The translations under genes were made by a program, and so were the position numbers. 64,000 nucleotides of DNA. It comes from Snodgrassella sp945267035 (lineage in GTDB: Bacteria > Pseudomonadota > Gammaproteobacteria > Burkholderiales > Neisseriaceae). The notes beneath the pieces are model-generated. The model was not told the DNA's origin, did no database searches, and saw nothing but the letters and a program-made list of their open reading frames with translations. The stretch lies in NCBI RefSeq assembly GCF_026535915.1, contig NZ_JAFNPF010000001.1:930001-994000 (forward strand). The letters run 5' to 3'. This document shows, one piece after another, positions 52,235 to 61,149 of this stretch (its first letter is position 1; each line of letters opens with the position of its first letter).

Positions 52235-52816
52235 TTATTTTTGGTGGCTTTCTAATATTTCTTGTAATGCACTATTATCGGAAAGTTTAGCTATATCTAA
52301 TGGGTTTTTCCCATATTTATTTATATGCTTAGGATTGGCTCCATGTTTCATAAACAGCTTCACAATCGGCAGTTCTTCTTTTTTACCTCTTGCATTAAAT
52401 ACAACCGGCCATAAAGGTTGTGCACCGTCTACGTCAATGATATTGATATCTGCTCCGTTATCCAGCAATAGTTTGGCGACCTGTAAGCGGTTTTCCGCTG
52501 TTGCGCTCGGTACGGGGCTTGGGTCTCCGATGTAATAAAGCGGTGGTCTGCCATAAACATCTAACGCATTGACATTTGCCCCATATTTTATAAGCAGCTT
52601 TGCGGATTCAACTTCACCTGCTAAAACAGAAAAAAAGATTGGAGTAAATCGTAACCCTTTTTCCGGTTCATTAATCTTCTCTATTGTACATTTACACAGT
52701 ACTTCTTCTAGTGTTTTATAATCGTTTCTAAAAGCGAGTTTGTTTAAGTCGTATTTTGGAGTGCCTTTAATTTTTTGGCGTATACTTAACGCTAATTGAT
52801 GTAATATTTTACGCAT
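52235..52816 (-). CDS. Ankyrin-repeat protein, copy 3 of five
   Basis: A 193-residue paralog with the shorter type B N-terminus (DLNKLAFRNDYKTLEEVLCK then CTIEKINEPEKGLRFTPIFF) and the type 1 C-terminus (VKLFMKHGANPKHINKYGKN). The difference in length from copies 1, 2 and 5 comes entirely from the type B segment, which lacks about 20 residues. Its centre (ALDVYGRPPLYYIGDPSPVP) is identical to copies 4 and 5. Thus it is B-1 in a mosaic scheme. Cytoplasmic by absence of a signal peptide. Confidence 0.8.
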   Translation of the reverse strand: MRKILHQLALSIRQKIKGTPKYDLNKLAFRNDYKTLEEVLCKCTIEKINEPEKGLRFTPIFFSVLAGEVESAKLLIKYGANVNALDVYGRPPLYYIGDPSPVPSATAENRLQVAKLLLDNGADINIIDVDGAQPLWPVVFNARGKKEELPIVKLFMKHGANPKHINKYGKNPLDIAKLSDNSALQEILESHQK

Positions 52817-52893
52817 AATTTATACAATTCATATTTTTAAATATTTGAACTAATATAGTATTTTTATTATCATTGGTCAAATTCATCATATGA

Positions 52894-52989
52894 ACTGTAA
52901 TCTGTTCTATTGTAGATTTACTGATTATTTCTTCTGATTTTTATAATATCGGTTAAAAGCGAGTTTAAGTTAGAGGTATTTCATTGTTA
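52894..52989 (-). pseudogene. Ankyrin gene 5'-fragment relic in the spacer between copies 4 and 3
   Basis: Almost identical to the relic at 53691-53786, including the degenerate AACTCGCTTTTAACCGATAT and GTAAATCTACAATAGAACAG strings, so the two were copied together with their genes. Confidence 0.65.
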
Positions 52990-53023
52990 CCTCTTATTTT
53001 CTGGCATATACATATGCTGGTTT

Positions 53024-53614
53024 TTAAATTTTTTTGTGGATTTCAAGTAATTCTATTATGGGTTGGTAACCAACTTTTTTTGCAAAGTCTAAAGGGCTTC
53101 CACCGGGTTTAGTTCTAAAATCAGGATCTGCACCATATTCAAGTAATAACTTAACAATCGGCAGTTCATCTTCTTTTCCTTGACCCAGTGCACTATATAC
53201 TATGCGCCATAAAGGTTGTGCGCCATCTACGTCAGTGATATTGACATCTGCTCCGTTATCCAGCAATAGTTTGGCGACCTGTAAGCGGTTTTCCGCTGTT
53301 GCGCTTGGTACGGGGCTTGGGTCTCCGATGTAATAAAGCGGTGGTCTGCCATAAACATCTAACGCATTGACATTTGCCCCATATTTTATAAGCACTTTTG
53401 CGGATTCAACTGCACCTGCTAAAACAGAAAAAAAGATTGGAGTAAATCGTAACCCTTTTTCCGGTTCATTAATCTGTTCTATTGTACATTTACACAGTAC
53501 TTCTTCTAGTGTTTTATAATCGTTTCTGAAAGCGAGTTTGTTTAAGTCGTATTTTGGAGTGCCTCTAATTTTTTGGCGTATACTTAACGCTAATTGATGT
53601 AATATTTTACGCAT
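53024..53614 (-). CDS. Ankyrin-repeat protein, copy 4 of five
   Basis: A 196-residue paralog (one more Met at 53617 if the adjacent ATG is used). Type B N-terminus (KLAFRNDYKTLEEVLCKCTI and EQINEPEKGLRFTPIFFSVL) but type 2 C-terminus (VKLLLEYGADPDFRTKPGGS then PLDFAKKVGYQPIIELLEIH). It therefore combines the front of copy 3 with the back of copy 5. Its central module is the same as in its neighbours. Ankyrin consensus residues (GADVN, GADPD, PL, A, LL) are well kept in all repeats, so the protein should fold. Confidence 0.8.
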   Translation of the reverse strand: MRKILHQLALSIRQKIRGTPKYDLNKLAFRNDYKTLEEVLCKCTIEQINEPEKGLRFTPIFFSVLAGAVESAKVLIKYGANVNALDVYGRPPLYYIGDPSPVPSATAENRLQVAKLLLDNGADVNITDVDGAQPLWRIVYSALGQGKEDELPIVKLLLEYGADPDFRTKPGGSPLDFAKKVGYQPIIELLEIHKKI

Positions 53615-53690
53615 CATTTATACAATTCGTTTTTTTAAATATTTGAACTAATATAGTATTTTTATCATCATAGGTCAAATTCATCATATG

Positions 53691-53786
53691 AACTGTAATT
53701 TGTTCTATTGTAGATTTACTGATTATTTCTTCTGATTTTTATAATTTCGGTTAAAAGCGAGTTTAAGTTAGAGGTATTTCATTGTT
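53691..53786 (-). pseudogene. Ankyrin gene 5'-fragment relic in the spacer between copies 5 and 4
   Basis: On the minus strand this spacer reads AGAGGTAACAATGAAATACC, TCTAACTTAAACTCGCTTTT and later GTAAATCTACAATAGAACAG, which aligns with the type B coding start (KYDLNKLAFRNDYK to LCKCTIEQI, coding GTAAATGTACAATAGAACAG). It is broken by stops and small deletions. A purine-rich site and ATG (AGAGGTAACAATG) are still visible, now followed by a stop after four codons. Confidence 0.65.
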
Positions 53787-53821
53787 ACCTCTTATTTTCT
53801 GGCATATACATATGCTGGCTT

Positions 53822-54466
53822 TTAAATTTTTTTGTGGATTTCAAGTAATTCTATTATGGGTTGGTAACCAACTTTTTTTGCAAAGTCTAAAGGGCTTCCA
53901 CCGGGTTTAGTTCTAAAATCAGGATCTGCACCATATTCAAGTAATAACTTAACAATCGGCAGTTCATCTTCTTTTCCTTGACCCAGTGCACTATATACTA
54001 TGCGCCATAAAGGTTGTGCGCCATCTGCGTCAGTGATATTGACATCTGCTCCTTTATCCAGCAATAGTTTGGCGACCTGTAAGCGGTTTTCTGCTGTTGC
54101 GCTTGGTACGGGGCTAGGGTCTCCGATGTAATAAAGCGGAGGTCTACCATAAACATCTAACGCATTGACATTTGCCCCATATTTTATAAGCAGTTTTGCG
54201 GGTTCAACCTTTCCCTGTATGGTTGCAGTAAATAAAGGGGTGAATTTTAATCCTTTGTTTTCGACGTTTATATCTTCAAAAGTACATTTTTTAAGTTCTT
54301 TTTCCAAATTTTCCACGTCGTTTCTTAGCACTAATTGATGTAATATTCTCTTCACTTCTTGTTTTTTATCATCTCGGTTAAAAGCAAGTTTGTGTAATTG
54401 GTATTTCGGAGTGCCTCTAATTTTTTGGCGTATACTTAATGCTAATTGATGTAATATTTTACGCAT
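53822..54466 (-). CDS. Ankyrin-repeat protein, copy 5 of five
   Basis: A 214-residue paralog and the first gene of the array in transcription order. It has the type A N-terminus (KLAFNRDDKKQEVKRILHQL and NVENKGLKFTPLFTATIQGK) and the type 2 C-terminus (VKLLLEYGADPDFRTKPGGS). One repeat reads LLLDKGADVNITDADGAQPL. It begins about 85 bases after apbE ends on the same strand; its upstream flank differs from that of copies 2-4 and may hold the promoter of the array. Cytoplasmic; function unknown. Confidence 0.8.
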   Translation of the reverse strand: MRKILHQLALSIRQKIRGTPKYQLHKLAFNRDDKKQEVKRILHQLVLRNDVENLEKELKKCTFEDINVENKGLKFTPLFTATIQGKVEPAKLLIKYGANVNALDVYGRPPLYYIGDPSPVPSATAENRLQVAKLLLDKGADVNITDADGAQPLWRIVYSALGQGKEDELPIVKLLLEYGADPDFRTKPGGSPLDFAKKVGYQPIIELLEIHKKI

Positions 54467-54551
54467 AATTTATGTAATTAAAATATTGAAATGTTTGCAC
54501 TAATTAAGATGTTAACGGTCGAATATGTTGCAAAAAATAGGGTTAACTATC

Positions 54552-55520
54552 TTAGTCTGCCGGACAGAGTTGATAACTTTGATCCAATAAATGAAATTGG
54601 AAATGTTGCTGATTTTTGAGAATAATTCGTTTGTCTTTGGTGACAAAAATTGCCCCCATTGAATTTCTTTCGTTAAGTGCTGCAAGCCCTTTTTTACAGC
54701 CCAAGCCATACATAATGGTAGAGAAAATATCTCCAGTTAAGGAATTGGTGGAGATTATGGTTATGCTATCGAGTTCATTATTTAAGGGATAGCCTGTGGC
54801 AGGATTAATGATATGATGATAAATTTGATCATCTTGCACAAAATAGCGTTCATAAATACCAGAGGTAACAACAGATTTATCCTGCACCTGAATAATGCCC
54901 AGAAGGCTTGTGGCAGAGGCGAATGGTTTTTTTAGTCCTACCTGCCAGTGCTGATTGGGTGTAAAAGGGGACGAACCAATGGTCAGGACATTACCCCCAC
55001 AATTAATGATGGCGTGGTGAATATTATGCTGTGCCAGTACAAGTTTTATGATGTCGGCAATATAGCCTTTGGCAATTGCGCCAAGATCAATTTCCATCCC
55101 TTTTTTGGCTAAATATACACTGTGGTTGTGTTGATTCAATTCAATCAGATTTGGATCGATTAAACGGCGTTTTTCGTTAATGGATTGTGCGTCGGGAACA
55201 CGATGACCATTAAAACCAATTTTCCATAATTTGACCAAAGGTCCAATGGCTAAGTTAAATGAGCTATTCGGTAACAAACTGGCTTGTTTGGCTTGTTTAA
55301 TCAAATCAAAAACCAATTCACTCACTACTACTGCATGTTTGCCAGCAGCATGATTAATACTCATGACTTCGGAGTGTGGTCGGTTGACGGTTAGCCGAGT
55401 TTCCAGAGCTTTGATGGTATTAAAAACCGCTGCAACTGCTTGCGGATTTTCCGTTAGCAGTTGCAGGGACACCGTTGTACCCATAAGCTGTTGCGAATAG
55501 GTATAGCATGCATCATTCAT
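54552..55520 (-). CDS. apbE: FAD:protein FMN transferase ApbE
   Basis: Attaches FMN covalently to a threonine or serine in target flavoproteins. The 322-residue protein has no signal peptide or lipobox, so it should act in the cytoplasm, unlike the common lipoprotein form. Motifs: YSQQLMGTTVSLQLL, the FAD/Mg site GMEIDLGAIAKGYIADII, INCGGNVLTIG, HHIINPATGYPLNN and STNSLTGDIFSTIMYGLGCK with the metal-binding Asp and Thr. It starts 24 bases after the fumarate-reductase-like gene stops, on the same strand. That gene encodes an SGAT motif, the expected target. The pair is almost certainly an operon. Confidence 0.93.
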   Translation of the reverse strand: MNDACYTYSQQLMGTTVSLQLLTENPQAVAAVFNTIKALETRLTVNRPHSEVMSINHAAGKHAVVVSELVFDLIKQAKQASLLPNSSFNLAIGPLVKLWKIGFNGHRVPDAQSINEKRRLIDPNLIELNQHNHSVYLAKKGMEIDLGAIAKGYIADIIKLVLAQHNIHHAIINCGGNVLTIGSSPFTPNQHWQVGLKKPFASATSLLGIIQVQDKSVVTSGIYERYFVQDDQIYHHIINPATGYPLNNELDSITIISTNSLTGDIFSTIMYGLGCKKGLAALNERNSMGAIFVTKDKRIILKNQQHFQFHLLDQSYQLCPAD

Positions 55521-55544
55521 GATGGTTTACTGCATCGCTTGTCA

Positions 55545-58322
55545 TTAGGCTTTTTGACTATATGCCGCGGCCTGATCACCTGCCTGTATACCAAAGATAA
55601 TGATATCAGCTACTGCATTGCCACCAATTCGATTACCTCCATGTACGCCACCGACTACTTCACCCGCAGCATAAGCACCAGAAATAACCTGTTTGTTTTC
55701 ATCCAAGACTTCTGTATTGCTGTTAATGGTTACTCCACCCATGGTGTGGTGAATACCTGGAGCTATTTGAATGGCATAAAATGGAGCTTGATTGATTGGG
55801 TGACGCATACCGGTATTGCGCCCAAAATCTTTGTCTTCTTTCTGCTCTACAAAGGTGTTGTAACGCGCTACGGTGCTCTCCAAAGTTTCAGGATCGATAT
55901 CAAGAATATGCGCTAGCTCAGCCAAGGTATTAGCTTGTGCTGCAAAGCCATTGCTAATATAAGTTTCTGCTGCTTTGTTTTCGGTTTTTACTTGTTCATC
56001 GAACAAGATGTATGAGTAATGTTCAGGCAAAGCAATGATACTATTGGAAACTTTATCTCGAGTATCTAGTTCATTAACAAAACGGCGACCATTTTGTGAT
56101 ACCAGTATCGCACCACCTCCGCGGATTGATTCTGAAATCAGATAAGCTGTTTTCTGTTCCACTGTTGGATGAATTTGAATTTCATTCATGTCAACGGTAT
56201 CAGCGCCAATTTTTTGCAGTAGGGCAATACCGCTGCCGGTTGCGCCTTTATGATTGGTGGTCACAAAATTAGCTAAGTCAGGACGATAATGGGTCACCAT
56301 TTCGGCATTGGCGCCAAAGCCACCTGTGGCTACGATCACGGCTTTGGTATTGACCCGCTGGCTATTGCCGTCTTCATCAATGGTGGTCACTGCTTTAACT
56401 TTGCCATCTGCAAATTCAATTTCTGTGACAGAGGTATCGAGCATGACATCGATATTACGTTGGTTGATATTTCTGACTAAACCGCTAATTAAGAATCCAC
56501 CTACGGCTTCACCACTTTCTGGACGGTGGGTACGGTCTACACTCATACCACCGGTGGTGGTTAGGTTGCTTAATTCAATGCCTTTAGCATCCAGCCAGTT
56601 AATGGCTTCTGGCGCATGTTCTACAAAGTAATGCAACAATTGCGGATTGTTTTTATTTTTACCGCCCTTAAGGGTTTCGTTGTAAAACCATTCTTTTTTG
56701 TCTACGATACCCACTTTTTCCTGGAATTTTGTTTCAGCGGCATTCATACCTGCAGAAGCTTTGTTGGTATTACCACCGATAATCGGCATTTTTTCGATGA
56801 TAATGACGCTGGCACCTTTGTCATGGGCTTCAATTGCCGCAGCCAAACCGGCACCACCACTACCAATCACCACTACATCGACTGTTTTTTCATCAGGATT
56901 GCCACCATCAGCAATGATGGCTACGCGATAGGATTCGGCGATGGCTTTGGTAACGGCTTTTTTGAACGCTTCACATTGTGATGTGGCGCCACTGATGGTA
57001 TCAACGTAGGGGCTGTTCGCAGCCAGAATTCGATCTTTGATTTCATTGAAGTTTTTAACTGAAACTTGATTTAATTCTTCTGCATTGACTAGGGTCAGAT
57101 CTTTGATGAAGTTTTGTCCCAGTTCAACGTTGATCACGAATTCATTTTCGTAGTCATCTTTTACGGTCTGACGATAGGTACCTGACTGGAATTTTTTCGT
57201 GCTAATTTCACGAACCATGCTACTAACCAGCGGAAAACGCCATAAGGGTTCGGGAATAATTTTATTAATGCGTTGGTCGCTGTTAATGGATAGTTGTATG
57301 TCATCTTTAGTTTTGATTTGTTCTGCCCAGTCGGGATAGGCAATGCAACCACGTCCTACAGCAACCAGATCATAGCCATGTTCCACAGCGGTTTCAGCGT
57401 CGCTTCTGTTGACAACGTTACCCACACCCACCACAGGTATTTTGCTTAAAGCAGGTGAACGCATCTGCACAAATTTGTCGATCAATGGCGTTTTGTCATC
57501 AGTATTGATGATGGAAGGGCGCAATGTGTAACCCATTGAAAAATGCACATATTCCAGGCCTGCAATAGCCAATTTGTCCAGTAAGAACAAGGAATCTTCG
57601 AAGGTGATGCCCGGCACTTCTAGCTCTTCAGGGGAAAAGCGATAGCCAATAATGAAGTCATCTGAAGCATATTGCTTAGCCATTTGTCGGCTGATTTCAA
57701 GTACGGCTAGGGGAAAACGGGTGCGATTTTCGCGACTACCACCCCATTTATCTTCGCGCTGGTTTGCATGAGGTGAGAAAAATTGCTGGATAAGATAAGT
57801 ATTGGCACCATGAATTTCGATGCCGTCAAATCCGGCCTGAATGGCACGACGGGCAGCGTCACCAAATTTCTGCACCATATCTTCAACTTCACCGGCAGTC
57901 AAAGGAATAGGAGTAGGGGCATTAGGACGCGGAATAGCAATCGCACTGGGACCTACGGGCATTTGACCACCGATTAGCTTCGGGTCAACCATGCGGCCAC
58001 CATGATAAATTTGTAATATGGCTTTCGAACCTTTTTCTTTGATGGCATTGGCGATCAAACTCAGACCTTCAATGCAATCATCATTATGGATACCTAAAGC
58101 CCCCGGAAAAGCCGGACCTCGTTCATCGATAAAACCACACTCAACAATGATTGTGCCTATAGCACCTGCGCGAGCACGATAATATTCGACCTGATTTTCG
58201 GTTACCGTACCATCGTGGAAACTACAACATGTGGTCATAGGTGCCATCATTAAGCGGTTTTTTAATACCGCGCCATTAGGCAGAGTCAAGGGACTAAATA
58301 ACGGGGAGGTTGAGTAATCCAT
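55545..58322 (-). CDS. Three-domain NADH:fumarate-reductase-type flavoprotein (OYE + FMN-bind + FAD-binding)
   Basis: A 925-residue fusion, numbered from the ATG at 58320-58322 (preceded by AAAGGG). Residues about 1-365 are an old-yellow-enzyme/NADH:flavin oxidoreductase barrel (SPLTLPNGAVLKNRLMMAPM, GFDGIEIHGANTYLIQQFFS). Residues about 370-465 are an FMN-bind domain with DTISGATSQC, where Thr447 is the predicted FMN attachment site. Residues about 480-925 are a flavocytochrome c/fumarate reductase FAD domain (VVVIGSGGAGLAAAIEAHDK, GIHHTMGGVTINSNTEV, HGGNRIGGNAVADIIIFGI). The layout is that described for the cytoplasmic NADH:fumarate reductase of Klebsiella. Other 2-enoates (for example acrylate- or urocanate-type) are possible substrates. 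A GTG at 58331 is an alternative start. Confidence 0.9.
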   Translation of the reverse strand: MDYSTSPLFSPLTLPNGAVLKNRLMMAPMTTCCSFHDGTVTENQVEYYRARAGAIGTIIVECGFIDERGPAFPGALGIHNDDCIEGLSLIANAIKEKGSKAILQIYHGGRMVDPKLIGGQMPVGPSAIAIPRPNAPTPIPLTAGEVEDMVQKFGDAARRAIQAGFDGIEIHGANTYLIQQFFSPHANQREDKWGGSRENRTRFPLAVLEISRQMAKQYASDDFIIGYRFSPEELEVPGITFEDSLFLLDKLAIAGLEYVHFSMGYTLRPSIINTDDKTPLIDKFVQMRSPALSKIPVVGVGNVVNRSDAETAVEHGYDLVAVGRGCIAYPDWAEQIKTKDDIQLSINSDQRINKIIPEPLWRFPLVSSMVREISTKKFQSGTYRQTVKDDYENEFVINVELGQNFIKDLTLVNAEELNQVSVKNFNEIKDRILAANSPYVDTISGATSQCEAFKKAVTKAIAESYRVAIIADGGNPDEKTVDVVVIGSGGAGLAAAIEAHDKGASVIIIEKMPIIGGNTNKASAGMNAAETKFQEKVGIVDKKEWFYNETLKGGKNKNNPQLLHYFVEHAPEAINWLDAKGIELSNLTTTGGMSVDRTHRPESGEAVGGFLISGLVRNINQRNIDVMLDTSVTEIEFADGKVKAVTTIDEDGNSQRVNTKAVIVATGGFGANAEMVTHYRPDLANFVTTNHKGATGSGIALLQKIGADTVDMNEIQIHPTVEQKTAYLISESIRGGGAILVSQNGRRFVNELDTRDKVSNSIIALPEHYSYILFDEQVKTENKAAETYISNGFAAQANTLAELAHILDIDPETLESTVARYNTFVEQKEDKDFGRNTGMRHPINQAPFYAIQIAPGIHHTMGGVTINSNTEVLDENKQVISGAYAAGEVVGGVHGGNRIGGNAVADIIIFGIQAGDQAAAYSQKA

Positions 58323-59182
58323 ATGTAACACCCTTTAGAATAGGTAGAACGGAAGTAAATAATTAGTACTTAGAATTTGAACTAATGTTAACTTAAAAGA
58401 ATAAGCTTAGCTATTAATTCGATGGCGAATATTTTATCTGTGAGGAGCTTTAATTCATTATTTTGATGCACGTCAAATTGATGTATTTTTATGATGGGGT
58501 TGAGTGCTGATTTTTTAGGGCATTAGCATTATCATAATCCATTTGCTGGCGTTGATAGGTAAGTTAAAACTATACGCACACTCGGGGCGTTGGGAATTGA
58601 TTAGGTCAGAAATAAGGGTTCAGCAACTTAGATTTAAACATTAATCTTTGTTTGATCGATAACCGATGATGATATTGTTTCGATGGTGGCTATCCACACC
58701 ATTAATATCGAGTTTTATTCAATTTAGCTACGATCACGAGTTAGCCTCGATGAATAACAGGTATCGGCAAGCCTCAATGAATTTTTTGATTGAAGACGCT
58801 CAGCACATTTGATGTTTCTGTCTACGTCCTGCTGCTTTAAAATAGCGCTTACCATCATTGGTTAAGGAAAGATTTAACGGAAATTCTGTTAGTCAAAATA
58901 AGCTTTCGATGAAAATATTTTGTATAAATCCTAGAGCTGTTTTCATTATCAAGTTTAATTTTTTGGATATTTTAAAGATAAGTAAACAGTAAGAAACTTT
59001 CTTTAAATAAATCATTGTCGTTATTAAATCGCTTTTAACCCGCTTAAAATGACCTATAATTGAAATATGTGATGACCAAAATTGGTTAAATAACAAATAT
59101 TAACCTAGTTGGAGTGTTCACAAAACATGACGTCAATTACTTGGGTCGGGTACAATCTCTTTTTTGACTGAAATAAACGAAC
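58323..59182. other. Long gene-free divergent region
   Basis: About 860 bases between the reductase gene and lolC, transcribed in opposite directions. No convincing coding region; a 67-codon minus-strand frame near 58893-59096 lacks a ribosome binding site and looks random. I looked for an FNR-type site (TTGAT-N4-ATCAA) upstream of the reductase and found none that matches both halves. No RNA gene recognised. Confidence 0.5.
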
Positions 59183-60433
59183 ATGGCTTCTTTGGAAACA
59201 TGGATAGGCTTACGCTATTTGCGTGCTAAGAAACGTAATGGGTTTATGTCCATTATCAGTACAGTATCTATTGCCGGTATCGCATTGGGTGTTATCACTC
59301 TGATTGTGGTTTTGTCGGTAATGAACGGATTTCAAAGGGAAATCCGTAATCAATTACTCAGCGTGGCTCCACATGCAGAACTTGGCTTTTATCAGATCAG
59401 TGACGATCATCACTGGCAAGATTTACAAAAACTGGTACAAGGTAATAAGCAGGTTTTGGGTTCGGCACCTTATGTGGCCGATCAAGCTTTGCTGGCTAAT
59501 GCGGGTGAAGTGCGCGGTGTACAGATCCGCGGTATAGATCCTGCCTTGGAAGGTAATGTGGTTGATTATGGTAAGGACATATCGCCAAACGGGTTTAATA
59601 GTCTCAAACCGGGTGAATTCGATATTATTCTGGGTAAAGGTTTGGCAGAAGCGCTTGGGGCGAATATTGGCGACAAAATTACTGTCATCACTCCAGATGG
59701 CAATGTGACGCCTGCAGGCATGGTGCCTAGATTAAAACAATTTAATTTGGTCGGTATTTTACATACCAAAATTTTTGAAGTCGATAATAGTCTGGCTATG
59801 GTCCATATTACTGATGCCCAAAAACTGTATCGGTTGGGTGATGCCGTAAGTGGATTACGGCTCAAACTGGCCGATCCACAAGAGGCTCCTACTGTCATTC
59901 AGAATATTGTACCGGCTTCTCTTCAGTCGCAGGTATGGATCAATGACTGGACTTTTCAAAATCGCAGCTATTTCGATGCTGTCCAAATTGAAAAGCGCAT
60001 GTTATTCATTATTTTGTTGCTCATTATTGCCGTGGCGGCGTTCAATCTGGTGTCTTCTCTGGTGATGGCGGTGACTGAAAAACAAGCTGATATTGCTATT
60101 TTGCGCACATTGGGTATGTCGCCGGGCGGAATTATGCGGATATTTATGATTCAAGGAGCAGTAGCCGGATTGATGGGGACACTGATTGGGGTTATTTTAG
60201 GAGTCACACTGGCGTTGAATGTAGGAAAAATTGTGGCCTTTATCGAAGGGTTAATTGGCCGAAGATTAATTACCTCACAAATCTACTTTGTAGACTATAT
60301 GCCTTCCTATATTAAAGTATCTGATGTGTGTACTGTTGCTTTCGCAGCATTGTTGCTGTCATTTCTCGCAACGCTATATCCCAGCTGGCGTGCAGCCAAA
60401 ACCCAACCAGCGGAGGCTTTGCGATATGAATAA
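59183..60433 (+). CDS. lolC: Lipoprotein-releasing ABC transporter permease LolC/E
   Basis: Permease of the Lol system, which extracts mature lipoproteins from the inner membrane and hands them to LolA. The 416-residue protein has the family order: one N-terminal helix (GFMSIISTVSIAGIALGVIT region), a large periplasmic domain (about residues 50-265), then three C-terminal helices with FIILLLIIAVAAFNLVSSLV and ILRTLGMSPGGIMRIFMIQG. The start MASLETWIGLRYLRAKKRNG is typical. It overlaps lolD by eight bases. Only one permease gene is here, so the transporter may be of the single-permease (LolF-like) type or lolE lies elsewhere. Confidence 0.92.
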   Translation: MASLETWIGLRYLRAKKRNGFMSIISTVSIAGIALGVITLIVVLSVMNGFQREIRNQLLSVAPHAELGFYQISDDHHWQDLQKLVQGNKQVLGSAPYVADQALLANAGEVRGVQIRGIDPALEGNVVDYGKDISPNGFNSLKPGEFDIILGKGLAEALGANIGDKITVITPDGNVTPAGMVPRLKQFNLVGILHTKIFEVDNSLAMVHITDAQKLYRLGDAVSGLRLKLADPQEAPTVIQNIVPASLQSQVWINDWTFQNRSYFDAVQIEKRMLFIILLLIIAVAAFNLVSSLVMAVTEKQADIAILRTLGMSPGGIMRIFMIQGAVAGLMGTLIGVILGVTLALNVGKIVAFIEGLIGRRLITSQIYFVDYMPSYIKVSDVCTVAFAALLLSFLATLYPSWRAAKTQPAEALRYE

Positions 60434-61121
60434 TCCTCAATATATTATTGATTGTGAACAGATTACTAAATCCTATGATGATGGAGATTTGCAGGTTTCG
60501 GTGCTGGAAAATTTAAATTTTCGTGTTGAACACGGTCAAAGTGTCAGCATAGTTGGCGCTTCAGGCAGTGGCAAATCAACTTTACTGCATTTGCTTGGTG
60601 GATTAGATAAGCCAACCAGCGGTACTGTCCGTCTTATGGGTGAAGATCTGTCTCAGCTTAGCCAAAAAGCCATTGGTAAACTGCGTAATCGATATTTGGG
60701 TTTTGTCTATCAATTTCATCATTTATTGCCAGACTTTACTGCTCTGGAAAATGTCATGATGCCATTATTAATTGCTCGTAAAAGCAGGGCAGAAGCGGAA
60801 GAAAAGGCATTAGCGATGCTGGACAAGGTCGGCTTGAAACAACGTGTTCTGCATCGACCAGGAGAGTTATCCGGTGGTGAGCGGCAGCGGGCGGCCATTG
60901 CTCGATCTTTAGTCTCTCATCCTGCATGTCTACTGGCTGATGAACCGACTGGAAATTTGGATCGCAGAAATGCGCAAAATGTATTGGATATGTTGTTAGA
61001 ATTGCAGTCTGAATTGGGTGCCAGCTTGGTGGTGGTCACTCATGATGATGAATTAGCCACCCGTTTTGACCATGTGATGACCATGTACGATGGTAAGCTA
61101 GTTCCTCAGGTTGCATCTTAA
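60426..61121 (+). CDS. lolD: Lipoprotein-releasing ABC transporter ATPase LolD
   Basis: ATPase of the LolCDE complex. About 231 residues from the ATG at 60426, which lies inside the last codons of lolC. Walker A GASGSGKSTLLHLLGGLDKP, Q-loop FVYQFHHLLPDFTALENVMM, signature LSGGERQRAAIARSLVS and Walker B CLLADEPTGNLDRRN are complete, and the H-loop is VVTHDDELA. FQFHHLLPDFTALENV is characteristic of LolD. A longer frame to 60324 overlaps lolC in another phase and is not used. Confidence 0.95.
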   Translation: MNNPQYIIDCEQITKSYDDGDLQVSVLENLNFRVEHGQSVSIVGASGSGKSTLLHLLGGLDKPTSGTVRLMGEDLSQLSQKAIGKLRNRYLGFVYQFHHLLPDFTALENVMMPLLIARKSRAEAEEKALAMLDKVGLKQRVLHRPGELSGGERQRAAIARSLVSHPACLLADEPTGNLDRRNAQNVLDMLLELQSELGASLVVVTHDDELATRFDHVMTMYDGKLVPQVAS

Positions 61122-61149
61122 TGGGTGTGGATATTCACATTTAGTCTTT

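Larger units (their letters stand above)
51228..54466 (-). repeat. Tandem array of four gene-plus-spacer units
   Basis: Ankyrin copies 5, 4, 3 and 2 start at 54466, 53614, 52816 and 52027, giving unit lengths of 852, 798 and 789 bases. Genes and spacers are all similar; spacers share long identical strings such as the stretch around ttcatcatatgaactgtaat. The array probably grew by unequal recombination. Confidence 0.85.

Noticed and set aside
58332..58700. FNR/ANR box upstream of the fumarate-reductase-like gene
   Set aside because: Several TTGAT half-sites occur (for example near 58478 and 58650) but none has the ATCAA half at the correct spacing.
58893..59096. 67-codon minus-strand frame upstream of lolC
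   Set aside because: No ribosome binding site, AT-driven composition and no resemblance to any family.
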